Origin: Fluviicola chungangensis
GTDB lineage: Bacteria; Bacteroidota; Bacteroidia; Flavobacteriales_D; Crocinitomicaceae
DNA length: 64,000 bases
Assembly (NCBI RefSeq): GCF_007558725.1
Contig: NZ_VLPL01000006.1
Span: forward strand, 124,001-188,000
Reading direction: 5' to 3'
Part shown: in pieces, positions 1 to 7,898 of the stretch
Layout of the letters: every line of letters starts with the position of its first letter
How positions within the stretch are numbered: the stretch's first letter is position 1
The notes under the pieces: generated by a model
Database searches by the model: none
What the model was told of the DNA's origin: nothing
What the model saw: the letters and a program-made list of their open reading frames with translations, nothing else
Program-made: the position numbers and the translations under genes

Positions 1-567
1 CAGGTTCTTTCTGATCGTTGTTTCATCTTCGCAATGTGTAGCTATCAGCATGGGTACATTTGCGAACAGGTGTTCCAACGTATTGGTATTATCAACCAGC
101 ATGTTTCCTGTAGAAGATCCCATAAATATCTTGACACCGCAAACATCCTGAATGTTTGTTTTCATCACCTCATCATAGTTATCGTTCGAAGCTCCCATGA
201 AAAAAGAGTAGTTCGCCGGAGAAACCTCTGCTGCACGCAGGTATTTTGCTTCAAGTAATTCTTGTGTCAGGGTATTCGGAACGGTATTCGGCATTTCCAT
301 GAAAGAAGTAATTCCTCCTGCAACTGCCGCCCTGGATTCAGACTGGATATTCGCTTTATGCGTTAGTCCCGGCTCCCGGAAATGTACTTGGTCATCAATA
401 CAACCCGGGAGTAAGTGCAATCCTTCACAATTGATCTCTTTCACTGATCCGTCAACCGAAATAGAGGGTGCAATTTTGGAAATCCGCTTTCCGTCAATTA
501 ACACATCTCCGATAAATTCCCGGCCCTCATTTACCAGTGTTGCACCTTTCAGTAAAATCTTTGTCAT
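1..567 (-). CDS. pyrC: Dihydroorotase, N-terminal part (gene runs off the left edge)
   Basis: Pyrimidine synthesis: interconverts carbamoyl-aspartate and dihydroorotate in the cytoplasm. The window holds the first 189 codons from an ATG at 567; the C-terminal part lies outside. The amidohydrolase signature is clear: residues around 60 read DDQVHFREPG and are followed by LTHK and, later, EMPNT and KIFMGSSTGNMLVD. The classical first metal motif is HxH, but here the first histidine is glutamine (QVH). From memory this is a flavobacterial variant, so I do not read it as decay. The start codon overlaps the stop of the upstream mannose synthase-like gene by one base (TAATG), so the two are probably translationally coupled. 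Confidence 0.9.
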   Translation of the reverse strand, partial: MTKILLKGATLVNEGREFIGDVLIDGKRISKIAPSISVDGSVKEINCEGLHLLPGCIDDQVHFREPGLTHKANIQSESRAAVAGGITSFMEMPNTVPNTLTQELLEAKYLRAAEVSPANYSFFMGASNDNYDEVMKTNIQDVCGVKIFMGSSTGNMLVDNTNTLEHLFANVPMLIATHCEDETTIRKNL

Positions 568-1280
568 TACACCTTTAAATTTCTCATTTTCCAAACTCCA
601 AAGAAAGCTTCTTTGAAAATACTTGAAGACATCTTTGATTCTCCGAATTGACGGTCAATAAACGTAATCGGAACTTCAATTATTTTAAATCCTTTTCTTT
701 TCGCCGCATACTTCATCTCAATCTGAAAAGCGTATCCTTTGAAATGAATATTGTCCAAATCAATAGCTCTAAGTACCTTATTGGAATAACACATAAATCC
801 GGCAGTCGTATCCGAGATCCCGATAAACAAGATCATCCGAACATAAACAGAAGCAAAATAGGACATCAATATGCGGCCCATCGGCCAATTTTGTACCTTT
901 CCTCCTTTTGTATACCGCGAACCGATACTTACATCGGCTCCGTTTTTTGTACACGCTTCCAGCAACCGGGGTAAATCCAGCGGATTGTGTGAAAAATCGC
1001 AATCCATTTCAAAAATGTATTCGTAGTCCTGTTTGAGGGACCATTTAAACCCATGGATATACGCTGTTCCGAGTCCCAATTTCCCCTGTCTTTCTTCCAG
1101 AAAAATGCGCTGGGGAAATTGTTGCATCAAATCACGAATAATGGCGGCCGTACCATCGGGAGAATTGTCATCCACAAACAGAATATCGATTGCAACAGGC
1201 AAGCTCATGACTGCCTGGGCCATACGCTCAACATTCTCTTTTTCATTATACGTCGGGATAATTACAACTGCTCGCGTCAC
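567..1280 (-). CDS. Polyprenol monophosphomannose synthase-like glycosyltransferase (GT2)
   Basis: A 237-residue GT2 enzyme that resembles dolichol/polyprenol-phosphate mannose synthase, which moves mannose from GDP-mannose to a lipid-phosphate carrier at the inner membrane. Near the N terminus it has VVIIPTYNEKENV and the nucleotide-binding VDDNSPDGT, then EMDCDFSHNP (the catalytic DxD region) and a GSRYTKGG segment. There is no C-terminal membrane domain, so it is the soluble Dpm1 type. The start is GTG. It is the first gene of a two-gene unit with dihydroorotase, a pairing I remember from other Flavobacteriales. The exact donor and acceptor cannot be told from sequence. Confidence 0.88.
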   Translation of the reverse strand: MTRAVVIIPTYNEKENVERMAQAVMSLPVAIDILFVDDNSPDGTAAIIRDLMQQFPQRIFLEERQGKLGLGTAYIHGFKWSLKQDYEYIFEMDCDFSHNPLDLPRLLEACTKNGADVSIGSRYTKGGKVQNWPMGRILMSYFASVYVRMILFIGISDTTAGFMCYSNKVLRAIDLDNIHFKGYAFQIEMKYAAKRKGFKIIEVPITFIDRQFGESKMSSSIFKEAFFGVWKMRNLKV

Positions 1281-1494
1281 GTGGGTTCAATTTCAGGTGA
1301 TAAAAATAGTCAAATTCCGCTTCCTTCAACGAATTTATAGAGTTTCTAACATATTTTAGAATTCCGGAAACCAAAATTTTTATGCCTGATTTAATCGGTT
1401 AAACTATTCCAGTCAGATGAATACATTCCATTGACACTTCAATTGATATTCATTACATTTAAAGGAATGTCCCACACTGACTCCCAATATTATT

Positions 1495-1502
1495 TATCTT
1501 TG
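1495..1502 (+). promoter_or_regulatory. -7 promoter box TATCTTTG
   Basis: A perfect match to the Bacteroidota TAnnTTTG box. It ends six bases before the ATG at 1509, so the transcript for the LVIVD protein would be nearly leaderless. No TTG box is seen 17-23 bases upstream. Confidence 0.5.
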
Positions 1503-1508
1503 ATACAG

Positions 1509-2900
1509 ATGAAATGGGGTTCCAAAATAACGTTTTTAGTATTTTCACTTTGCCTGAATCAGGGATTATTTGCTCAAACATTTCGGAACATCACCCTGCT
1601 AGATCAATGGCACCAGGACAGTTTGATCTCCAATTCTTCGAAAGTCCGCTATTCCGATTGCTTTGGTTTTGTGCAAAACGGAAACGAATATGCGGTCATA
1701 GGATCAACGGAAGGAACACATGTTTTCCTTGTCAATAACCAAAACAAACTTGTCCCGAAAGGTTTCATCAAGGGGCGTTATTCAAGTACTTTTGTACAGC
1801 ACCGGGAATATGCTGTTTTTCAACATTACCTGTATGCTGTTTGTGATGAAGGTGTAAGCAGTTTGCAAATTATCGACTTGCAATACCTTCCCGACTCCGT
1901 TCACCTGGCAAAGGAAGACTCGCTCCAATTCGGTCGCGTTCACAATATTTTTATTGATCCTGTCCAGGAAAAATTCTATTCCTGCATTCACCGAAGTACG
2001 GTCAATACCCAATTGATTGATGCGCCGATGAAAATTTTTTCACTCGCCGATCCACTGAACCTCCAAGAACTGTGGAGCGGACCAAATGATGTCAATGAAG
2101 TACACGATATCTATGTCAGAAACGGAACAGCGATCCTGAATTGCGGTTATGACGGGCTGAAAGTTTACAATTTCACCAATACAGCTTTTCCGACATACCT
2201 GGATTCCAAATCCATTTATACCGACCAGGGATACAATCACCAGGGCTGGCTAACTCCCGATGGAACGCGCTACCTGTTTGCAGATGAAACCAATGGCAAA
2301 CGTGTTAAAAATTGCGATTTCAACGGCTCTTTGATAAGCATTAAAAATTACTTCGGGACTAATTATGAAAACGGATCCGTTCCGCATAACATCAAAGCAA
2401 CCAATGAGTTCGCCTTTGTGGCTTATTACAACGAAGGCCTCCGTATTTTTGACTTGCGTTACACCGTTCCGCTGGAAATTGCCCATTACGATACCTATCC
2501 GGATGATAATCCATATAAAATGAATGGCAATTGGGGAATTTTTGCTGATCTTCCCTCGCAGCGGTTGCTTGTTTCTGACAGGCAATACGGATTGTTTTTA
2601 TTGAATTTTGACCGAAAAAAAATGCTCAAATCATTTCCTCTTACCAGCGAAATCGATTTATTCCCCAACCCGGTTTCCAGTTCGGAATCCATTTTTATGA
2701 CCATCCCGATCGAAACGGTAAAGGCCGAATGGAAAATTTATGATCTGAGCGGGAAGCAAGTTTCGAATGGAATTAGTGCACATTTCAATTATGTGGAAAT
2801 TCCTGTTCATTTTTCTGCAGGAACATATCAGATAAAAATCGATCTTTATAATGGCGCAGATGAATCGCAGGAGATTATCCGAAAAATAGTAGTTATTTAA
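1509..2900 (+). CDS. Secreted LVIVD-repeat (choice-of-anchor B-like) protein with T9SS sorting domain
   Basis: I chose the ATG at 1509 because it gives a clean signal peptide (MKWGSKITFLVFSLCLNQGLFAQ) straight after a -7 box; an upstream in-frame start at 1431 would bury it. The 463-residue product has a beta-propeller-like body with repeats such as EYAVIGSTEGTHVFLV and NEFAFVAYYNEGLRIFDLR, typical of LVIVD proteins. The last 80 residues form a type A T9SS C-terminal domain (IDLFPNPVSSSESIF, WKIYDLSGKQV, FSAGTYQIKI), so the protein should cross the outer membrane by T9SS and be released or attached. Function unknown beyond secretion. A lipoprotein gene follows after 13 bases. Confidence 0.82.
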   Translation: MKWGSKITFLVFSLCLNQGLFAQTFRNITLLDQWHQDSLISNSSKVRYSDCFGFVQNGNEYAVIGSTEGTHVFLVNNQNKLVPKGFIKGRYSSTFVQHREYAVFQHYLYAVCDEGVSSLQIIDLQYLPDSVHLAKEDSLQFGRVHNIFIDPVQEKFYSCIHRSTVNTQLIDAPMKIFSLADPLNLQELWSGPNDVNEVHDIYVRNGTAILNCGYDGLKVYNFTNTAFPTYLDSKSIYTDQGYNHQGWLTPDGTRYLFADETNGKRVKNCDFNGSLISIKNYFGTNYENGSVPHNIKATNEFAFVAYYNEGLRIFDLRYTVPLEIAHYDTYPDDNPYKMNGNWGIFADLPSQRLLVSDRQYGLFLLNFDRKKMLKSFPLTSEIDLFPNPVSSSESIFMTIPIETVKAEWKIYDLSGKQVSNGISAHFNYVEIPVHFSAGTYQIKIDLYNGADESQEIIRKIVVI

Positions 2901-2913
2901 ATAAACAGAACAT

Positions 2914-3534
2914 ATGAACTTAAAACACGTAATTATCCCCGCAGTATCTATCGCGCTTTTCATTTTCGGCGCTTGTGGAGGACCGGCAAAAAAAGATTAT
3001 TCGAAAGAAGTGGATGAAGGTACTTTTGACGGTAATAAGTATACCAGTCAGGCATTGGGTTGGACCATGGAATTCCCGGATAACTGGATCATCACCTCCA
3101 AATCGAGTTTGGAATCTTTGGACGAACGAAGCAAGGCTTCCGTTGACGATACGACTTCCGACATGTCCGGAATCAAACGTACACTTGCTTTTCAAAAGAA
3201 TTTTGAGAATAATTTCCAGTCGAGCTGGGAGGATTTTTCAGGAGATGAAGCTTCTTACAAACGCATTGTTGCCAATAATCACCAAATGATCTACAACAAT
3301 TACCTGGAACGCAGAATGTATACCGACACCGTAGCGGGCAAACTAACCATTAGCGGGGTTACATTTGATACCTTCGAAGTTTCTATCAATGATCGTGAAG
3401 CAAAAGTTTTCGCCACTCAGCTATTGATGAATGCATTGGTAAAGGGAAAATTCATGACCGTTACTATTTCTTACAACAACGAAGCCGACAAGAAGAAAAT
3501 GCTGGATTTGTTTAAGAAGTCGACGTTTAAATAA
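2914..3534 (+). CDS. Putative lipoprotein, function unknown
   Basis: A 206-residue protein with a lipoprotein signal peptide and lipobox ending IFGAC (Cys21), followed by GGPAKKDYSKEVDEG. The body begins with a PsbP-like stretch (GWTMEFPDNWIIT) and ends in a beta-rich segment (GKFMTVTISYNNEADKKKML). Such folds are common in small Bacteroidota lipoproteins of unknown role. It follows the LVIVD gene by 13 bases and is probably co-transcribed with it. I do not recognise a specific family. Confidence 0.75.
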   Translation: MNLKHVIIPAVSIALFIFGACGGPAKKDYSKEVDEGTFDGNKYTSQALGWTMEFPDNWIITSKSSLESLDERSKASVDDTTSDMSGIKRTLAFQKNFENNFQSSWEDFSGDEASYKRIVANNHQMIYNNYLERRMYTDTVAGKLTISGVTFDTFEVSINDREAKVFATQLLMNALVKGKFMTVTISYNNEADKKKMLDLFKKSTFK

Positions 3535-3592
3535 TTCAGAAAAGATATGTCCTGTACTGACGCGGCAGAAGTAGTGAGACATGGACACGCAT

Positions 3593-4063
3593 TCAATCCT
3601 CTGTTTCTGATATAGCCTCAAAAATCAAATCGTTTTCAAAACCTTTTGATTGAACATACCGAAGGATTTTCGCCTTCTTTTTCCAGGGATCTTTCTCAGC
3701 AGAAAGGTCCCTTTGTTTTTTAGTGATTTCGTGTTTCAGTATCTTGTAATATTCATCCGGATCAATAGTTTCAAAAGCCAGCCGAATAATCCTTTCCGGG
3801 ATTTGTTTCAGTTTCAACCCTTGGCGGATCTTAATTCTTCCCCAATGTTTGATACGCAGTTTCCCCGATACATAGGATTCGGCAAAACGGCCTTCATCCA
3901 GGAACTTATTCTCGATTAAATAAGCCAGTAACTGATCTGTTTGCTCTGAACTTAATCCCCAGGAAAATAATTTGTTTTTCACTTCGAAATGACTTCTGTC
4001 CTGGTAAGCACAATAAGATTCTATCTTGTGCTTCGCTTCCAGAAACGAAAAATTGCTCCCCAT
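3593..4063 (-). CDS. recX: Regulatory protein RecX
   Basis: A 156-residue all-helical protein with the three-repeat RecX layout: [19 protein letters not shown], then [20 protein letters not shown] with [18 protein letters not shown], and a third repeat ending [16 protein letters not shown]. RecX binds RecA filaments and limits recombinase activity. It begins two bases after the rng stop and is likely co-transcribed with rng; no recA is in the window. Length and motifs fit the family. Confidence 0.85.
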   Translation of the reverse strand: MGSNFSFLEAKHKIESYCAYQDRSHFEVKNKLFSWGLSSEQTDQLLAYLIENKFLDEGRFAESYVSGKLRIKHWGRIKIRQGLKLKQIPERIIRLAFETIDPDEYYKILKHEITKKQRDLSAEKDPWKKKAKILRYVQSKGFENDLIFEAISETED

Positions 4064-4065
4064 TT

Positions 4066-5613
4066 TTAGAGAGCAATTTCGTTATTATCTTTATCCAGGA
4101 AATTGTATTCCAGTAAGTGATATGCAGTTACCCCACGCACATCGACCCATTTTTTATATTTAAAGAACCACTTCCATTGTTTCGAAATGAATCCTTTTTT
4201 GAAGTAGGCTTCCAAATACGGATGAACCAAAAGCGAAACTTTTTTCTCCTTCTTATCTCCTAAAAGGAAATTTAAATTCATTTCAATTTCTTCCGCAAAG
4301 AGTATAGATGCTTGTACTTCCCCTGTTCCGTTACAAGTCGGACAGGTTTCAGAAGTATTGATATCTGTTTCCGGTCGCACACGCTGACGGGTAATTTCCA
4401 CAACACCAAATTTGGAAGGAGGAAGAATATTGTGTTTCGCTCTGTCTGAGCGCATAAACTCTTTCAGTTTCTCAAATAAGTCCTTGTTGTTTTCCTTATC
4501 GTGCATATCAATGAAATCGATACAAACGATTCCACCCATATCGCGCAATTGCAGCAAACGGGCAATTTCTTCCGCAGCTTCAATATTGGTAGCCAATGCA
4601 TTGGACTCTTGTCCGTCTGCACCTTTCCGGTTTCCGCTGTTTACATCGATTACGTGCATTGCTTCCGTATGTTCTATGATCAGGTAACCACCGGAAGGCA
4701 GCGGAACCTTTTTACCGAACATCGTTTTAATCTGCTTATTGACTCCGAAACGCTCAAAAATATTGAGTTTTCCGTCATATAATTTCAAGATTTTCTCACG
4801 ACCAGGAGCAATTCCGCTGATGTATTCCTTTAGCTCCGACATCAGCTTTTCATCGCTCACATGAATATTCGAGAAATCAGCATTCAATAAATCACGAAGA
4901 ATGGATGAAGTTTTGTCAATTTCACCTAAAACACGACGGGGCGGAGTTGCCTGCTTCAAATTGGCATGCATATTTTTCCACTTCTCCATCAGGTTTCGGA
5001 GATCCTGATCAATTGCTTCGACCTTTTTGTTTTCAGCAACAGTACGAATAATCACACCAAAATTCTTTGGTTTGATATCGTCCATTAAATGACGCAAACG
5101 ATCGCGCTCTTCCTGACTTTTAATTTTTTGGGAGATCGAAATTTTTTCCGAAAACGGCACTAAAACCAAATACCGGCCCGCAAGTGTCAATTCTGCACTT
5201 AAACGCGGTCCTTTGCTTGATATCGGTTCTTTTGCAACCTGGACCAAAATTGGTGATGTAGTGGATACAATTTCGGTAATTTTTCCATCTTTTGGAATGT
5301 CTTTTTCCGGCTTAAAGTAAAGCAGGTCAGCGACATTCTGCTTCCCTTGCAGAGTATCTTTGGTAAATTTATTCAACGATTGAAATTGCGGTCCCAGATC
5401 GAGGTAATGCAAGAATGCATCCTTCTCATATCCGACATCCACAAAAGCCGCATTCAAGCTGGGAACTACTTTTCTGACTTTTCCGAGGTATATATCACCT
5501 ACGGCAAAATCGGTACTTCCCTGCTCCTGATGCAGCTCAATCAATTTCCCATCGCGCAAGAGAGCAAGCCAAACACCACCATCACGGGTGTCAACAACTA
5601 GTTCTAAACTCAC
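4066..5613 (-). CDS. rng: Ribonuclease G/E family endoribonuclease
   Basis: A 515-residue RNase E/G catalytic protein for single-stranded RNA cleavage in rRNA and mRNA processing. It opens with [12 protein letters not shown] and an S1-type segment ([32 protein letters not shown]). Metal-binding aspartates sit in [12 protein letters not shown] and [11 protein letters not shown], and the zinc-link motif CPTCNGTG is near residue 430. The long C-terminal scaffold of enterobacterial RNase E is absent, so it is the RNase G length class. The start is GTG. It lies downstream of the AURKAIP1-type gene and its terminator, and directly upstream of recX. Confidence 0.92.
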   Translation of the reverse strand: MSLELVVDTRDGGVWLALLRDGKLIELHQEQGSTDFAVGDIYLGKVRKVVPSLNAAFVDVGYEKDAFLHYLDLGPQFQSLNKFTKDTLQGKQNVADLLYFKPEKDIPKDGKITEIVSTTSPILVQVAKEPISSKGPRLSAELTLAGRYLVLVPFSEKISISQKIKSQEERDRLRHLMDDIKPKNFGVIIRTVAENKKVEAIDQDLRNLMEKWKNMHANLKQATPPRRVLGEIDKTSSILRDLLNADFSNIHVSDEKLMSELKEYISGIAPGREKILKLYDGKLNIFERFGVNKQIKTMFGKKVPLPSGGYLIIEHTEAMHVIDVNSGNRKGADGQESNALATNIEAAEEIARLLQLRDMGGIVCIDFIDMHDKENNKDLFEKLKEFMRSDRAKHNILPPSKFGVVEITRQRVRPETDINTSETCPTCNGTGEVQASILFAEEIEMNLNFLLGDKKEKKVSLLVHPYLEAYFKKGFISKQWKWFFKYKKWVDVRGVTAYHLLEYNFLDKDNNEIAL

Positions 5614-5643
5614 GAACGTATAATTAGAAAGTAACTAAAACAG

Positions 5644-5674
5644 AAAAACTTAGTAAGCAAAATAACTTACTAAG
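5644..5674 (-). terminator. Rho-independent terminator after the small ribosomal gene
   Basis: Perfect 9-bp stem (CTTAGTAAG at 5649-5657 with CTTACTAAG at 5666-5674) and an 8-base loop. On the minus strand a T-rich run follows. It sits 28 bases after the stop of the small basic gene and before rng. Confidence 0.7.
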
Positions 5675-5701
5675 CTCTTCCAACTATCTTTAAGAAGATT
5701 C

Positions 5702-5794
5702 TTATTTCTTCTTTTTATGACGATTTTTTCTTAGTCTTTTCTTACGCTTGTGCGTCGCCATTTTATGTCTTTTTCTTTTCTTACCGCTTGGCAT
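5702..5794 (-). CDS. AURKAIP1/COX24-domain small basic ribosomal-type protein
   Basis: A 30-codon gene, too short for most gene callers. It encodes an extremely basic peptide that starts MPSGKKRKRHKMATHKRKK and ends RLRKNRHKKKK; more than half of its residues are Lys or Arg. This matches the small AURKAIP1/COX24-domain proteins of Bacteroidota, relatives of mitochondrial mS38 and mycobacterial bS22, which bind the small ribosomal subunit. Assignment is from memory of the family. It has its own strong promoter (5879-5908) and its own terminator (5644-5674), which supports a real, highly expressed gene. Confidence 0.85.
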   Translation of the reverse strand: MPSGKKRKRHKMATHKRKKRLRKNRHKKKK

Positions 5795-5847
5795 AGCAAT
5801 ATTATTTTATGGTTATTAATTCAATTATTTCAATTTCAACAGCTTTT

Positions 5848-5879
5848 AAAAAAAGCACTCCTGCGTCAAACAGGAGTGC
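5848..5879 (-). terminator. Rho-independent terminator after hup
   Basis: Perfect 9-bp stem (GCACTCCTG at 5855-5863 with CAGGAGTGC at 5871-5879), 7-base loop, and seven T on the minus strand after the stem. It lies 54 bases after the hup stop and touches the -7 box of the next gene. Confidence 0.75.
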
Positions 5880-5908
5880 AAAGATATTAAAATAAGTTTT
5901 GCTACAAA
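5879..5908 (-). promoter_or_regulatory. Promoter of the small ribosomal gene (TTTG-N18-TATCTTTG)
   Basis: On the minus strand a -33 TTTG (5905-5908) is followed after 18 bases by TATCTTTG (5879-5886), a textbook Bacteroidota promoter. The expected start point, near 5873, lies inside the hup terminator stem, so transcripts begun here would lack the full 5' arm and escape termination. The -33 box is within an imperfect palindrome (5902-5918). Confidence 0.7.
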
Positions 5909-5932
5909 CTAGTTGTAGTAAAAAAGATGGAA

Positions 5933-6223
5933 TTATTTCACAATTACCTTGTTCTTCACCTCCTCAACAAACGTTTTAGCCGGTTTGAATGAAGGAATAT
6001 TATGAGCCGGGATAATAATCGTTGTGTTTTTTGAAATATTGCGCCCTGTTTTCTCTGCTCTCTCTTTCACAATGAAGCTACCAAAACCTCTTAAATAAAC
6101 GTTCTGACCTTTCGTCAAAGAAGTTTTAATAGAAGTCATAAAAGCTTCAACAGCTTTCTGTGCTTCATTTCTTTCCAATCCTGTTTCCTCTGCAATCTCA
6201 GCAACGATATCTGCCTTTGTCAT
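5933..6223 (-). CDS. HU-family DNA-binding protein
   Basis: A 96-residue HU/IHF-type nucleoid protein: helical N-terminal half (TKADIVAEIAEETGLERNEAQKA in outline), the family signature GFGSFIVKERAEKTGRNI, and a beta-arm ending IPSFKPAKTFVEEVKNKV. It bends and compacts DNA as a dimer. It is 3 residues longer than E. coli HU but otherwise standard. Transcribed alone, with a -7 box 44 bases upstream and a strong terminator behind it. Confidence 0.93.
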   Translation of the reverse strand: MTKADIVAEIAEETGLERNEAQKAVEAFMTSIKTSLTKGQNVYLRGFGSFIVKERAEKTGRNISKNTTIIIPAHNIPSFKPAKTFVEEVKNKVIVK

Positions 6224-6266
6224 CTTATTATAAATTAAAGTTTTTCAACAATGTGATTTTCAGGTG

Positions 6267-6274
6267 CAAAAGTA
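6267..6274 (-). promoter_or_regulatory. -7 promoter box TACTTTTG for hup
   Basis: Minus-strand match to TAnnTTTG, 44 bases upstream of the hup ATG at 6223. No clear -33 TTG at the right distance, so support is moderate. Confidence 0.45.
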
Positions 6275-6331
6275 GTCAGCAAAAGCGTTTATTTTTGCTT
6301 TATTTTTAAAAATGTTCAATTTTTTCCCTAA

Positions 6332-7336
6332 ATGGCTGATTTTGTTCTACTAATAAGCGATTGGTACAGACTAAATGCGCGTGAGCTCCCATGGAGAAAC
6401 ACAAAAAACCCCTATTTCATCTGGTTATCGGAGGTCATTTTGCAACAAACGAGGGTCGATCAGGGAATGAATTACTACCTAAAATTCATCGAAAATTATC
6501 CCATTTTGAACCAACTTGCAAACGCAGATGAAGCATCCGTTCTAAAACTTTGGCAAGGATTGGGATATTATTCCCGAGCACGGAATTTACACCAAACAGC
6601 TCGCCAGGTCCGGGATGAATTTGGCGGAGAATTCCCTCAGACCTATGCTGAGATTATCCGCTTGAAAGGAATCGGCCCGTATACCGCCGCTGCCATTTCT
6701 TCTTTTGCATTCGATTTACCCCATGCAGTGGTAGATGGAAATGTATACCGTATTTTGAGCCGTTATTACGGTATTGACGAACCAATCGATACCGGAAAAG
6801 GCAAAAAGATATTCCAGGAATTGGCAGATTCACTAATTCCGACAAGTGATCCGGCCTTGTTCAATCAGGCGATCATGGAATTCGGAGCCATCCAGTGCAC
6901 ACCCAATAATCCTGATTGCGAATCCTGTGTCCTAAACCAAAGTTGTGGAAGTGCATTCAACCCTGAACTGATCAAAAAGCTTCCGGTAAAGAAAGGGAAA
7001 ACAAAAGTCCGCAAACGCTATTTCCATTATTTGCATATTGAAAAAGAGCTGGAGATCGCCCTGGACCAACGGACCGGTAAAGATGTGTGGGAAAAATTAT
7101 ACGAATTCCCACTCATTGAAAGTGACAATGATTCGGTTCCTTCCGAATTCAAAGACTCCGCAACGCTTTGCTATCAAACCAAGCACATCTTAAGTCATCA
7201 GCATATTTATGCTTATTTCTATAAAACCGAAAAATCGGAAATCGAAGGGCTGGACCTCACATTCGTTGATAAAAACCAACTTGCCGATTACCCGATTCAC
7301 CGTTTAATGGAGAAATACCTTGAGTCTGATTCCTAA
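6332..7336 (+). CDS. mutY: A/G-specific adenine glycosylase MutY
   Basis: Removes adenine mispaired with 8-oxoguanine. The 334-residue product has the catalytic Glu34 in SEVILQQTRV, the helix-hairpin-helix LKGIGPYTAAAISSFAF, the catalytic Asp135 in VVDGNVYRILSR, and the four iron-sulfur cysteines C189, C196, C199 and C205 in C-X6-C-X2-C-X5-C spacing. The C-terminal 120 residues form the NUDIX-like 8-oxoG recognition domain. It opens the mutY-ssb-gldE-gldD group that is conserved in Flavobacteria. Confidence 0.95.
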   Translation: MADFVLLISDWYRLNARELPWRNTKNPYFIWLSEVILQQTRVDQGMNYYLKFIENYPILNQLANADEASVLKLWQGLGYYSRARNLHQTARQVRDEFGGEFPQTYAEIIRLKGIGPYTAAAISSFAFDLPHAVVDGNVYRILSRYYGIDEPIDTGKGKKIFQELADSLIPTSDPALFNQAIMEFGAIQCTPNNPDCESCVLNQSCGSAFNPELIKKLPVKKGKTKVRKRYFHYLHIEKELEIALDQRTGKDVWEKLYEFPLIESDNDSVPSEFKDSATLCYQTKHILSHQHIYAYFYKTEKSEIEGLDLTFVDKNQLADYPIHRLMEKYLESDS

Positions 7337-7337
7337 G

Positions 7338-7412
7338 TAAAAAGTGAGAATGGGAAAATTGAAAAATGAAAACTACTCAACTTTTAAATTTTACATTTTC
7401 AATTCATTTAAG
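7338..7412. repeat. AT-rich intergenic repeat, copy A
   Basis: The mutY-ssb spacer contains AAAAGTGAGAATGG near its left end and ATTTTCAATTCA near its right end as an imperfect inverted repeat. The left end is nearly identical to the left end of the spacer at 55871-55952. Confidence 0.4.
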
Positions 7413-7446
7413 AATTCGTAATTTTATATTTATAAAGTTTGAAATT

Positions 7447-7896
7447 ATGTCTGGCAGTGTAAACAAGGTTATTTTGATCGGGAATCTGGGGAAAGATCCG
7501 GAAGTAAGACGCTTGGAAAACGGAACGGTGGTTGCAAGTTTCCCGATAGCAACATCTGAAACGTATGTAGACAGAACAACCGGAGAACGCAAGGACAATA
7601 CCGATTGGCACAATATTGTTGCCTGGAGGGGATTGGCTGAAGTCGTTGAAAAGTACGTGCGCAAGGGCATCAAAGTATATATAGAAGGAAAACTAAAAAC
7701 CCGTTCCTGGACCGATCAAAGCGGGACAACGCGTTACACAACAGAAGTGGTAGCGGATGAACTCACTATTCTCACTCCCAGGGGAGATCAGGAAAAACCG
7801 ATGGGAACCGCAACTCCTCCGTATCCTGCAGAAGAACCGCAAAATCCAAGTCCGATGAATTTGGATATCAGTCCCAACGATGATTTACCATTTTAA
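7447..7896 (+). CDS. ssb: Single-stranded DNA-binding protein
   Basis: A 149-residue SSB. I chose the ATG at 7447 because the protein then begins [21 protein letters not shown], the standard OB-fold start; an in-frame ATG at 7366 would add 27 unrelated residues. The OB fold runs to about residue 110 ([35 protein letters not shown]). A proline-rich linker follows, and the acidic tip is DDLPF, which recruits repair and replication proteins. It lies between mutY and gldE, two bases before gldE. Confidence 0.94.
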   Translation: MSGSVNKVILIGNLGKDPEVRRLENGTVVASFPIATSETYVDRTTGERKDNTDWHNIVAWRGLAEVVEKYVRKGIKVYIEGKLKTRSWTDQSGTTRYTTEVVADELTILTPRGDQEKPMGTATPPYPAEEPQNPSPMNLDISPNDDLPF

Positions 7897-7898
7897 AC

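Noticed and set aside
648-974. 108-codon plus-strand ORF over the mannose synthase-like gene
   Set aside because: Lies wholly antisense to a gene with clear GT2 motifs; its translation is unlike a protein. Typical shadow frame, as are all other long antisense ORFs here.
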